DNA of 10,022 nt from an uncultured Clostridia bacterium (GTDB taxonomy: Bacteria > Bacillota > Clostridia > Christensenellales > UBA1242). Of this stretch, positions 1 through 7,169 are shown one piece after another; within the stretch, counting starts at the first letter, position 1, and every line of letters begins with the position of its first letter. A program made the translations under genes and the position numbers. The stretch lies in NCBI GenBank assembly GCA_948439925.1, contig CAOJNR010000030.1, forward strand, positions 1-10,022, read 5' to 3'. The notes below the pieces were generated by a model. That model worked only from the letters and a program-made list of their open reading frames with translations. It was not told the origin of the DNA and searched no databases.

Positions 1-132
1 ACCATTTTTTGCGATAATTTTGCTGAACTTGCGATAGTTTGAATCGATAGAAGACTGAGCAACAATACCAAAAATCACTGCCAGCAAAATCAATCCGCCT
101 GAAACAATATATGCGATTGTAATTCCGTCCAA
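1..132 (-). CDS. YugP-like membrane zinc metallopeptidase, N-terminal fragment (cut by window edge)
   Basis: Only the first 44 codons are in the window; the rest lies beyond position 1. The visible part is a short external N-terminus, one membrane segment at about residues 7-26 (Ile/Leu/Val/Ala-rich), then a polar stretch ending YRKFSKIIAKNG. That layout (one helix, then Tyr-x-Lys-[FY]-Ser-Lys-...-Asn-Gly) matches the N-terminus of the YugP/PF04298 metallopeptidases and resembles the complete neighbour upstream, so it is probably a tandem paralogue. The start is TTG at 130-132; it is chosen because AGGAGG (138-143) sits 5 nt upstream and there is no better in-frame start. This Shine-Dalgarno overlaps the TAG stop of the preceding gene (142-144), implying coupled translation. 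The HExxH motif is outside the window, so the family call rests on the N-terminus and context only. Confidence 0.6.
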   Translation of the reverse strand, partial: MDGITIAYIVSGGLILLAVIFGIVAQSSIDSNYRKFSKIIAKNG

Positions 133-141
133 AATTTCCTC

Positions 142-876
142 CTATTTGAAAAATATTTTTCCTTTTTTTGTAAGCCTTGTCCAACCAAAAATCGCCCTGA
201 AAAAGTCACCCCAGTATGTGAGTTTGGCACTGTTAAGAAGTTTTTTAGCCATTTTAAGTTCATTTTTATTCAGCACACTTTCAAGAAGAACAAGTGCCCT
301 TTTTGACGCGTCCTTTTCAATAGAGATGGTGACAATTTTCAATAACAGTGCAAGCAGAATTGAAAAGCCTGCGCCAGACATGAGAATGATACCTATAAGC
401 CAGAAGCTTCCTTCGGTTAGCCAAAAGTTTCCAATAAGGAAAAGAACTAAGCCAACAACCAAAAGAGGAACAAACAAAAAACCAAGAAAGCGAATAAGTT
501 TGCGAAAAATGATAAGTTTTTTAAGTTTGCCTTCCTTGTCTTGAAGCGCGTGTCCAAGTTCATGCGATATTATTGCAAAGGACGCCACCGAGTTTGACTG
601 CAATGTGTTTTGAGAGAGGAAGACCTTTCCTCCACCATAAGCGTCATCAGTCATGCCAGAAACTGCAACAATTTCAAGCTTTGAGCCAAATTTGGTGGCA
701 TTGACCGCTTGGACATAGTCATAAGCAGTCAAACCTGAATTTTCGATCGTGACTTTGCTGAGCGCAACGAGGTTATCATAAAACCTATCATAGCCGAAAG
801 AAGCGATTGCAAGGCAAAAGCAAATTCCAACTATAAGCACAATGACTGCGATAATTATGATATATTCAATTCTCAT
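142..876 (-). CDS. Membrane zinc metallopeptidase, YugP family (PF04298-like)
   Basis: A 244-residue integral membrane protein with a zinc-protease signature. It has a membrane helix at residues 5-27, a soluble stretch with a substrate-groove-like segment (about 65-90), HELGHALQD at 105-113 (His105, His109 as zinc ligands, Glu106 as catalytic base), two membrane helices at about 130-150 and 157-183, then IEKDASKRAL at 186-195, where Glu187 is the likely third zinc ligand. A conserved-looking AKLTY segment lies at 217-221. Length and motif order match the YugP family, usually about 225-235 residues. Family members are poorly characterised; a role in membrane protein quality control or cell-envelope processing is only inferred. 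The ATG at 876 has no convincing Shine-Dalgarno, and the predicted promoter lies immediately upstream, so the mRNA may be leaderless. The next gene appears to be a paralogue. Confidence 0.88.
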   Translation of the reverse strand: MRIEYIIIIAVIVLIVGICFCLAIASFGYDRFYDNLVALSKVTIENSGLTAYDYVQAVNATKFGSKLEIVAVSGMTDDAYGGGKVFLSQNTLQSNSVASFAIISHELGHALQDKEGKLKKLIIFRKLIRFLGFLFVPLLVVGLVLFLIGNFWLTEGSFWLIGIILMSGAGFSILLALLLKIVTISIEKDASKRALVLLESVLNKNELKMAKKLLNSAKLTYWGDFFRAIFGWTRLTKKGKIFFK

Positions 877-882
877 AGTTAT

Positions 883-911
883 ATGATAGACCTTTTAGCG
901 AAAAAAATCAA
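883..911 (-). promoter_or_regulatory. Sigma-A-like promoter for the metallopeptidase pair
   Basis: Read on the minus strand there is a -35 element TTGATT (906-911), a 17-nt spacer and a -10 element TATCAT (883-888). The purine about 7 nt downstream of the -10 is the A of the ATG at 876, so transcription is predicted to start at or within a base or two of the start codon. This separates the metallopeptidase genes from the division operon upstream. Confidence 0.6.
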
Positions 912-929
912 ATAAAAATGGGATTTTGG

Positions 930-961
930 GCGGAATAACCGACTTTTTGTTGATTATCCGC
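930..961 (-). terminator. Possible weak terminator hairpin after the PBP gene
   Basis: An imperfect inverted repeat: on the minus strand GCGGATAA (954-961) and TTATTCCGC (930-938), which pair with one bulged base around a 15-nt loop. The T-rich stretch on the minus strand begins only about ten bases past the stem, so this is not a textbook intrinsic terminator. It sits where one is expected, between the PBP stop (1018) and the metallopeptidase promoter. The hairpin could also be read from the other strand, which has TTGTTTTTAG beyond it. Confidence 0.3.
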
Positions 962-1017
962 TTGTTTTTAGTTTATTTTCAAAAATTATTAAATATTTTT
1001 TTTAAACAACTGAAAAG

Positions 1018-2916
1018 CTATGTTATCAATATGACTGTGCTTCCTTTTTGCAAACTTGTGCCAAAAGGTGCGAGCTGATTGATAACAAATTCACCATCAC
1101 CATCAATCTCATAATCAAGCCCAAGTTTTTTTAGTTCAATGAGGGCGTCTGCTAGGCTAAGTCCAACAAGGTCTGGCATGTCGACAAACTCAACAACTAT
1201 GCTTTCATCTTGTTTCTTTTCGCCTAGATACTCAAACATACCACTGAAAACCTCTTTGCCATAAGGCGCTGCGACAACACTGCCATAATATGCACCTGCG
1301 CTTGCCTCGTCCACCATTATAAGAAGAAGATATTCAGGATTGTCAGCAGGATAAGTTCCAATGAAAGAAGAAATATATTTCCCCTGAGCTATACCGCCAC
1401 CCTCGCTATATTTTTGTGCTGTTCCAGTTTTTCCGCCAACATTATATCCTTCAACAAAAGTATACTTTCCCGTCTTGTTTTCAGCAAATTCCAAAAGTCC
1501 ATTGACATTCTGGGAAGTTTTTGCACTGATTGTGCTTGCTCCTATATTGTTTTGCGCTTCAAATATTGTGTTTCCATTCACGTCAGTTTCTTTTGCAAGG
1601 AAGTATGGGTTTATCTTATTTCCACCATTAGTGATTGACGCAACAGCAGTCAAAAGCTGAATTGGAGTGACTGCAACTGCATGACCAAAACCAATTCTGG
1701 CAAGGTCAACATTTTTGACAAGGCTTTTGTCCATTAAAATACCCTTTGCCTCGCCAGCGATTGTTATACCTGTTTTTTGCCCAAGTCCAAATTTCTCTAA
1801 ATACTCATAGAATTTATCTTTGCCAAGCCTTAGTGCCAAATCCATAAAACAGCAGTTGCATGAATTTCCGAAAGCCTCTGCAAGTGTTTGAGAGCCATGA
1901 CCGATTGTTCGCCAGCATTTTATACGCACACCGTCAACCATGCGATAGCCTGGGCAATAAAACCTGTCTTCAAGGCTGGTGAGTCCTTCTTCAAGCGCAG
2001 CTGAAACGGTTAATATTTTGAAAGTTGAGCCTGGTTCATAGACATCAGTGACGCCTTTGATTTTGGACTGATCGAACAGAACTTCAAGGTCATCACGTGG
2101 CACTTCGTTAAGGTCAAAGCTTGGCTTGGTTGAGAGAGCAACAATTTCGCCAGTCTTGGCTTTAAGCATAATGCCTGTCACATTCTTGGCTTTTTGTTCT
2201 GTCATTATCTTTTCAAGCGTGCGCTCTAATATGAGCTGGATTTTTGAATTGATTGTAAGCGTCAAGTCATTGCCCTTGGTTGCAGGAATATAGTAGCGCA
2301 AACTTCCGCCTATCTCTTTGCCTTGAAGGTCACTTTGAACATAGCTAAATCCATCATGCCCTTTAAGTTTTGTGTCATAGTATGCCTCAATGCCTGTTTG
2401 ACCAACATTATCAATGGAAGTGAAGCCCAAAACCTGTGTGAGAAGATTGCCATAAGGATAATATCTTGCCACATTCTCAGCAAGGTATACGCCAGTGAAT
2501 TTATGCTCATAAATTTCCTCTGCTTTTTCACCTGAGATGCCCATTTTGATAAGCACTTCGCTGACGCCTTTCTTTGTGACCTTTTTGTAAACATCATCAA
2601 AGTTAAGATCAAGGGCGCGAGAAAGCACTGTTGCGAGTGTGGTTGGCGATGCAACTTCACGACCACGAACATAGACGTTGTAAGTTGTGTAGCTGACTGC
2701 AAGAGCCGAGCCTGTGCTGTCAAGAATATCGCCTCGTGGCGCAACAATCGCAAGGTCACGCGTCCACTGGTCTGTGGCTCTGAATTGAAGTTCTTTGCCG
2801 TTTATTATTTGAATAACAAAAAGTCGAACAACAAGCGAACAAAAAATAAAGGATATCACCAGAGCGACTGCTAATATCCTTTTTCTAAATGAAAACAGTG
2901 AATAAGGTTTTTGCAA
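1018..2916 (-). CDS. Class B penicillin-binding protein with PASTA domain (SpoVD/FtsI type)
   Basis: A 632-residue transpeptidase that cross-links peptidoglycan outside the membrane for septation or the spore cortex. It has a short cytoplasmic N-terminus, a membrane anchor at about residues 13-37, and a PBP dimer (pedestal) domain that begins near APRGDI (59-64). The transpeptidase domain has SxxK as STFK (Ser297 nucleophile, Lys300), SxN as Ser352-Cys-Asn354, and KTG at 496-498. One PASTA domain covers about 577-632. Single-PASTA architecture and the Cys334/Cys353 pair resemble Bacillus SpoVD; in clostridia such proteins may also serve division, so I give no symbol. The start is TTG at 2914-2916, chosen because GGAGG (2923-2927) is 6 nt upstream. 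The upstream gene's TAA stop lies 2 nt before it, so translation is probably coupled. It is the last gene of the division operon. Family assignment is secure; SpoVD versus FtsI is not. Confidence 0.93.
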   Translation of the reverse strand: MQKPYSLFSFRKRILAVALVISFIFCSLVVRLFVIQIINGKELQFRATDQWTRDLAIVAPRGDILDSTGSALAVSYTTYNVYVRGREVASPTTLATVLSRALDLNFDDVYKKVTKKGVSEVLIKMGISGEKAEEIYEHKFTGVYLAENVARYYPYGNLLTQVLGFTSIDNVGQTGIEAYYDTKLKGHDGFSYVQSDLQGKEIGGSLRYYIPATKGNDLTLTINSKIQLILERTLEKIMTEQKAKNVTGIMLKAKTGEIVALSTKPSFDLNEVPRDDLEVLFDQSKIKGVTDVYEPGSTFKILTVSAALEEGLTSLEDRFYCPGYRMVDGVRIKCWRTIGHGSQTLAEAFGNSCNCCFMDLALRLGKDKFYEYLEKFGLGQKTGITIAGEAKGILMDKSLVKNVDLARIGFGHAVAVTPIQLLTAVASITNGGNKINPYFLAKETDVNGNTIFEAQNNIGASTISAKTSQNVNGLLEFAENKTGKYTFVEGYNVGGKTGTAQKYSEGGGIAQGKYISSFIGTYPADNPEYLLLIMVDEASAGAYYGSVVAAPYGKEVFSGMFEYLGEKKQDESIVVEFVDMPDLVGLSLADALIELKKLGLDYEIDGDGEFVINQLAPFGTSLQKGSTVILIT

Positions 2917-2918
2917 GT

Positions 2919-3599
2919 TTAACCTCCAAACAACCCCACTAAAAACTCACATATTCTATCAAACCAGTTGGATTTTTTGTCAATGGTCGCAGGCGGAACT
3001 GTCTCTTCGGGAATTGTTTCGAAGAGGTTATCCATATTGCTTTGATTGACTGCGTCAAGCTGACCGAGATTTTTGAGATAGTTTGGCAAATTGATATTGT
3101 AATATTGCTCATAAAGCGCATTATAGCTCTGTTGTAAAAGGTCAATCTTTGCAACATTAACAATTCCCCAAACGCCAAAAACTGCTAAAAGAATTGAAAA
3201 AATGGCTATTCTCATTCTTTTACCATTAAATTTTGGTTTTGTGTCTGTTTTTTTCTCGCGCTCAATCTTGAAGATCCGCTCTTCCTGCTCACTCGTCAAT
3301 GGTTCAATAAAGTCATAGTTGGGTTTTTCTATAATTGAAGATTCTTTTGCTTTAACTTCCTCTTGCATCTCTCGTCTAAGCACGAACTCTTTTTGCCGTT
3401 TTGCAACATCACGGAGGGTGTCAACAGGTTTATCTGCTTCCTGAGAAAGATTTTCTTGCTCAATCGGAACACTTTCTTTTGGTGCTTTTTTGATAACAAA
3501 ATCTTCTTGCTCAGTCTGACTTTCAGCCACTTGCGTGTTTTCAGCACTGCGAGAGGCATTTTCTTTTTCAGCTAAAACAATTTTTTCTTCTTTATACAT
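2919..3599 (-). CDS. Single-pass membrane protein in the FtsL position
   Basis: A 226-residue protein of the bitopic type. Residues 1-128 are highly charged and low in complexity, rich in Glu and Lys (likely a disordered or helical cytoplasmic tail). A membrane helix follows at about 130-150, then a short coiled-coil-like stretch (151-169, hydrophobics Ile152, Leu155, Tyr159, Leu162, Tyr166), a polar linker with a Pro/Glu-rich part (194-205), and an amphipathic C-terminal helix ending WFDRICEFLVGLFGG (212-226). Its place between rsmH and the PBP gene is that of FtsL, a divisome subunit that binds FtsB/DivIC and the septal PBP. FtsL sequences diverge strongly, so position and topology are the main support; typical FtsL is nearer 100-130 residues with a longer zipper. 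The ATG at 3599 has AGGAGG (3611-3616) 11 nt upstream. Its stop lies 2 nt before the PBP start. FtsL function is an inference. Confidence 0.75.
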   Translation of the reverse strand: MYKEEKIVLAEKENASRSAENTQVAESQTEQEDFVIKKAPKESVPIEQENLSQEADKPVDTLRDVAKRQKEFVLRREMQEEVKAKESSIIEKPNYDFIEPLTSEQEERIFKIEREKKTDTKPKFNGKRMRIAIFSILLAVFGVWGIVNVAKIDLLQQSYNALYEQYYNINLPNYLKNLGQLDAVNQSNMDNLFETIPEETVPPATIDKKSNWFDRICEFLVGLFGG

Positions 3600-3642
3600 A
3601 TACGCCTTGCCCTCCTTTTTTTATTACTTTTTTCTTCTATTT

Positions 3643-4575
3643 TTAAACTCTTTCAATTATCCTAAGTTTTGCTGGTGCACTTCGCGAATTCACTTTAAGT
3701 TCATCCTCACTTGCCGTGATTGGCTTTCGCGTGATAAGTTTGCCTTCTGCTTTATGTCCACAAATGCAAATTGGGGTTTTTGGCGGACAAATGCAATCTG
3801 TTGCAAGATCCTTGAAAAGATTTTTCACAATGCGGTCTTCAAGTGAATGGAAGGAAATGACCGCCAGCCTTCCACCTTTTTTGAGAAGAAAAAACAGTTC
3901 CCGCATTGCTTCTTCCAGACCATCAAGTTCACTATTGACCTCAATTCGAATTGCTTGAAAAGTCTGCTTGGTCACTCCACCTTTTCCATAAATCACCTTT
4001 TTGGGAAAAGCGCTTTCAACAATATTTTTGAGTTCAAGCGTTGTTTCAATAGGTTTAATTTCTCTTGCTTGACAGATTTTTTGAACGATATTTTTTGCGT
4101 TGCTTTCTTCGCCATAGTTATATAAAATTTTTATCAGTTTTTCTTTTGGATAAGAGTTTACGACTTCATATGCTGATAAGCTTTGGCTGTTATCCATGCG
4201 CATATCAAGTTTGCCATCATGGAGAAAACTGAATCCACGCTCAGCCGTGTCAATTTGGTGAGAAGAAACACCGAGGTCGATAAGAATTCCGTCAAGTTCA
4301 GAAATGTCATTTTCTTTCAAAATTTCTGGTGCGTCATGAAAGTTTGCCTTAAATAGCGTGACATTTTCTTTTCCTTTAAAACGCTTCTTGCAGGCCTCAA
4401 TAGCGTTCTCATCACGGTCAAAGCCATAGAGCTGTCCCTCCTTTCCCACGTGAGAAAGAATAAAAGAGGAATGTCCTCCGCCACCGATGGTGCAGTCGAC
4501 AAACCTCCCTTTTCTCTTTATATTCAGTCCTTCAATAACTTCACTTAAAAGAACTGGTGTGTGAACAAATTCCAT
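3643..4575 (-). CDS. rsmH: 16S rRNA (cytosine-1402 N4) methyltransferase RsmH
   Basis: RsmH (MraW) uses S-adenosylmethionine to methylate N4 of C1402 in the ribosomal P site of 16S rRNA. The 310-residue protein is full length and carries the family signatures in order: HTPVLL (5-10), DCTIGGGGH (27-35, SAM-binding loop), FDRD (52-55), DGILIDLGVSSHQID (95-109), GFSF (114-117), LDMRMD (123-128), NYGEE (153-157), QAIRIEVNSEL (207-217), ISFHSLEDRIVK (240-251), CICPP (261-265) and a C-terminal SRSAPAKLRIIER (297-309). The ATG at 4575 has AAAGGA 6 nt upstream. It is the second gene of the operon, 22 nt after the CvpA-like gene and 43 nt before the FtsL-position gene. Placement next to a division PBP is the usual dcw arrangement, but mraZ, normally directly upstream, is absent. 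The assignment is certain. Confidence 0.98.
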   Translation of the reverse strand: MEFVHTPVLLSEVIEGLNIKRKGRFVDCTIGGGGHSSFILSHVGKEGQLYGFDRDENAIEACKKRFKGKENVTLFKANFHDAPEILKENDISELDGILIDLGVSSHQIDTAERGFSFLHDGKLDMRMDNSQSLSAYEVVNSYPKEKLIKILYNYGEESNAKNIVQKICQAREIKPIETTLELKNIVESAFPKKVIYGKGGVTKQTFQAIRIEVNSELDGLEEAMRELFFLLKKGGRLAVISFHSLEDRIVKNLFKDLATDCICPPKTPICICGHKAEGKLITRKPITASEDELKVNSRSAPAKLRIIERV

Positions 4576-4597
4576 GTTTTATCCTTTGGTTTTAAGC

Positions 4598-7114
4598 TTA
4601 AAGCTTAGATTTCGCCTCATTCAAGAGGTCAACGAATGACTTCTCTTTTGAAGAAATAAATTCATTTATATCAATGCCTTTTGCAGTGAGGTCAAATTCA
4701 GTTTCAAGCTGAGTTGTGAGCATTTCAAAAACAGGTTCAAGTCCTTCACTGTCAATAACGTAATCTCTCATTTCGTCAAGGAAAGCTCCAAGAACAGTTG
4801 TGTCCATATCAGCCATTTTAAGACCTGCGTCAACAGTGTTATAGAACTTCGCCATGCTTATCAGCATATCGCAGAAATCATCTGCTTGGTCAAGAGGATT
4901 GCCCTCTTCAAAAATCATTTTATCACGCTCAATTTTTGAGTTTGAGTTGCCAAGAATACCTGTTGCTTTATCAACCGAATCAAAAATTTTGTTTCTGATT
5001 CCAACTGTTGAATTTGCATAGAGAATTGGTTTCACGATTGCTTTGATATCAATGCCTTCTTGCAAAAGTATTTCTGCTTGGTCAACTTCTCCGTCTGCCA
5101 AGAGCGCTTCAAGAAGAGATTGATTTCCATCATAGTCAGAATTGAGAGCAATGATGAGCTGATTGATATATTTGAAGTCATGCTTGCGTGAGTCATAGTC
5201 AGTTAGTAATGTGAAGTCAACAAGGTTATCCTCGCCCGCAATATTTCCAAGAACCTCGTCAAAGATAAGTTTTTCGGTGAATCTGATTTGTGTGAGAGGA
5301 AGAAGAATTTTGCCAAGATATTGATCTTTCTCTCCTTCTGGCTGTTTCATTGACGCATCAGCAAGCAGTTTGAAAACGCCAGCTGGTGTTTGTTCAATCT
5401 CGCCTGTGATAAATGCGTGCATATCCATTTTCTTTATTTCTTCAATAGGAGAAGCTAAGAAAGCGAACATTTGTGAATAAGTTTTTATCTCAACTTCATT
5501 GCCATTTTTATCATAAACTTTGCCTTCTGGCAATGTGAAATCGTTGTCGACAAGAAGTTTGTCAATGATTGACTTGCCTTCGCTTGTTTTGAAAAGATCG
5601 ATTGTTCGAATGTCATCAATAAGTTTGCCAACAAGCGTGAGAGCTTTTGTGAGGTTTGTTGTGTCGTCTGGGTCGACAAGATTTTGAGGGTTTTCAAGAA
5701 CGACATTAAGGTCAATTTCGTCCATAGCATCAGTTGCATCTTTCAAAAGTGTTGAAAATTGAGAAGAAAGAGTTTTCCAGTCATTTTCCTCATAACCTTC
5801 TGTGCTTGCATCAATTTCTTCAAGCCCTTCTAAAACATTTGTCAAAACCTTTGTTGTCAAAGTTTTCACGCTGTCACGCACCATATTCATAGAAAAGATA
5901 TTTTCGATTGCTTTCGAAGTGCTTTCAAAATTGTCAGTTGAAGTTAAAATTTTGATAGTTTTCAAAATTTCTTCATTTTTGGCTTCAATAACATCATCAA
6001 GCGCTCCATTTTGTGCCAAGTTCTTGAATGCATTGAAAAATTGTTTTATGTCATTTGAGAAATATTCGCTTGGTCTTTCAACTAACAAAAGATGATTGCC
6101 AATGTCGTCAAGAATTTCACTCACCGATTCAAAAGATGAAGCGAAAGAATAATCTTTATAGTTTTTGATAATGTCGGAAGCCAAATCACACACGACGGTT
6201 GAGAAAAGTTTGCTGTCGAGGATTTTGTCCACATATATTTCAAGTTTTTCATAGTCTATTAATGCAAGTTTTGCTGGATTTTCTGCTTTAAGTTCATCTT
6301 GAATTTGCATTACAACATTTGCAGTTGTCGCATATGTCACAATTTCCTGCCTAATTTTGACATTCTCGCCTTCAACATCAAAAGATGAAAGATAGTCAAA
6401 CATTTGGTCATCAAGTCCAACGAGTCCACCAATTTTAAAGAATGCAGAGTTATTTATTGACTGAATAACATCTATCGCCTGCTCAGAGCCTTCAATTCGG
6501 TCAAGCAGTCCCTTTGGTTCTTCGCGCTCACCGTTATACTCCTCTGCAACAGTTGTTTGAACAAAAATATCCTCTGGTCTGTTAAGGTCATCAACAAGAC
6601 CTATAACAGAGCCAAGTGGCATAACAGCAAAGATTGTGAGAAGAAAAGCCCTCACAGTTCCCACTGCACCGCCGAGAAGCCTATGCTTTTTCTTTCCAGG
6701 CTTTGTTTTAAGAAATATACAAGCTATGATTTTGTATATTATATAGATAATAAACTCAATCACAAGTGTGAGAACAATGAAAACGATTGAGCTTACAAGC
6801 GCAAATGGAAGTTTGTTTATCACTGCTTCAAGACTTGGATTGTTTTGAAGCATAAGCCCAATGTCAGAGCCAGATGAAATTTGATTCATAATAAATTCAG
6901 AAAGAGTTTGCTTCACACCATTTATTGTGATTGTCACATTGACAACCTGCGATGCAAGCAATGGAGTTATCAAAAAGGCAATCACGATGCCCACGATTGA
7001 GAATGCGAGATTGACTGATGATTTTTTAAAGCCACGCCAAAGACCTATCAAGAAGCCTATGACCAAAATCCCCACAAACAAGAAATTCAAAACAAGTCCA
7101 ATAGTTGTTCCCAT
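4598..7114 (-). CDS. Large membrane protein with CvpA-like N-terminal domain and long helical C-terminal region
   Basis: An 838-residue protein with four predicted membrane helices at about residues 5-25, 34-55, 104-130 and 152-174. The membrane part reads like a CvpA-family domain: a Gly-rich first helix followed by GLWRGFKK (24-31), and HRLLGGAVGTVRAFLL (144-159) before the last helix, comparable to the family's [DH]RLLG-x2-G-x2-RG motif. The remaining roughly 660 residues are acidic and mostly alpha-helical, with no cysteine cluster, nucleotide motif or catalytic signature that I can recognise; repeated short patterns such as KILDSKLF, KLIDDIRTIDLF and ILDDIGNHLL suggest degenerate helical repeats. 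CvpA-domain proteins are small (about 160-200 residues), so this is a long extension. The ATG at 7114 has AGGAGG (7123-7128) with 8-nt spacing. It is the first gene of the operon containing rsmH and the PBP, so an envelope or division role is plausible but unproven. Confidence 0.85.
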   Translation of the reverse strand: MGTTIGLVLNFLFVGILVIGFLIGLWRGFKKSSVNLAFSIVGIVIAFLITPLLASQVVNVTITINGVKQTLSEFIMNQISSGSDIGLMLQNNPSLEAVINKLPFALVSSIVFIVLTLVIEFIIYIIYKIIACIFLKTKPGKKKHRLLGGAVGTVRAFLLTIFAVMPLGSVIGLVDDLNRPEDIFVQTTVAEEYNGEREEPKGLLDRIEGSEQAIDVIQSINNSAFFKIGGLVGLDDQMFDYLSSFDVEGENVKIRQEIVTYATTANVVMQIQDELKAENPAKLALIDYEKLEIYVDKILDSKLFSTVVCDLASDIIKNYKDYSFASSFESVSEILDDIGNHLLLVERPSEYFSNDIKQFFNAFKNLAQNGALDDVIEAKNEEILKTIKILTSTDNFESTSKAIENIFSMNMVRDSVKTLTTKVLTNVLEGLEEIDASTEGYEENDWKTLSSQFSTLLKDATDAMDEIDLNVVLENPQNLVDPDDTTNLTKALTLVGKLIDDIRTIDLFKTSEGKSIIDKLLVDNDFTLPEGKVYDKNGNEVEIKTYSQMFAFLASPIEEIKKMDMHAFITGEIEQTPAGVFKLLADASMKQPEGEKDQYLGKILLPLTQIRFTEKLIFDEVLGNIAGEDNLVDFTLLTDYDSRKHDFKYINQLIIALNSDYDGNQSLLEALLADGEVDQAEILLQEGIDIKAIVKPILYANSTVGIRNKIFDSVDKATGILGNSNSKIERDKMIFEEGNPLDQADDFCDMLISMAKFYNTVDAGLKMADMDTTVLGAFLDEMRDYVIDSEGLEPVFEMLTTQLETEFDLTAKGIDINEFISSKEKSFVDLLNEAKSKL

Positions 7115-7140
7115 TTAAAAAACCTCCTTACTTCGAATAT

Positions 7141-7169
7141 ATATTAAAACATTTGAATAAATTTTTCAA
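7141..7169 (-). promoter_or_regulatory. Sigma-A-like promoter of the CvpA-like/rsmH/PBP operon
   Basis: On the minus strand a -35 element TTGAAA (7164-7169) is followed by a 17-nt spacer and a -10 element TAATAT (7141-7146), both near consensus. The predicted start of transcription, near 7134, gives a leader of about 20 nt that contains only the AGGAGG ribosome binding site. No terminator-like structure interrupts the four following genes, so this could drive them all. Confidence 0.72.

Noticed and set aside
2310..2759. A 149-codon minus-strand frame overlapping the PBP gene
   Set aside because: It is a shifted frame inside a gene with all class B PBP motifs in order; its composition is unlike a folded protein and it lacks its own ribosome binding site.
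3600..3642. A terminator in the pyrimidine-rich gap between rsmH and the FtsL-position gene
   Set aside because: There is no stem-loop; the run of A bases on the coding strand precedes an ordinary ribosome binding site.
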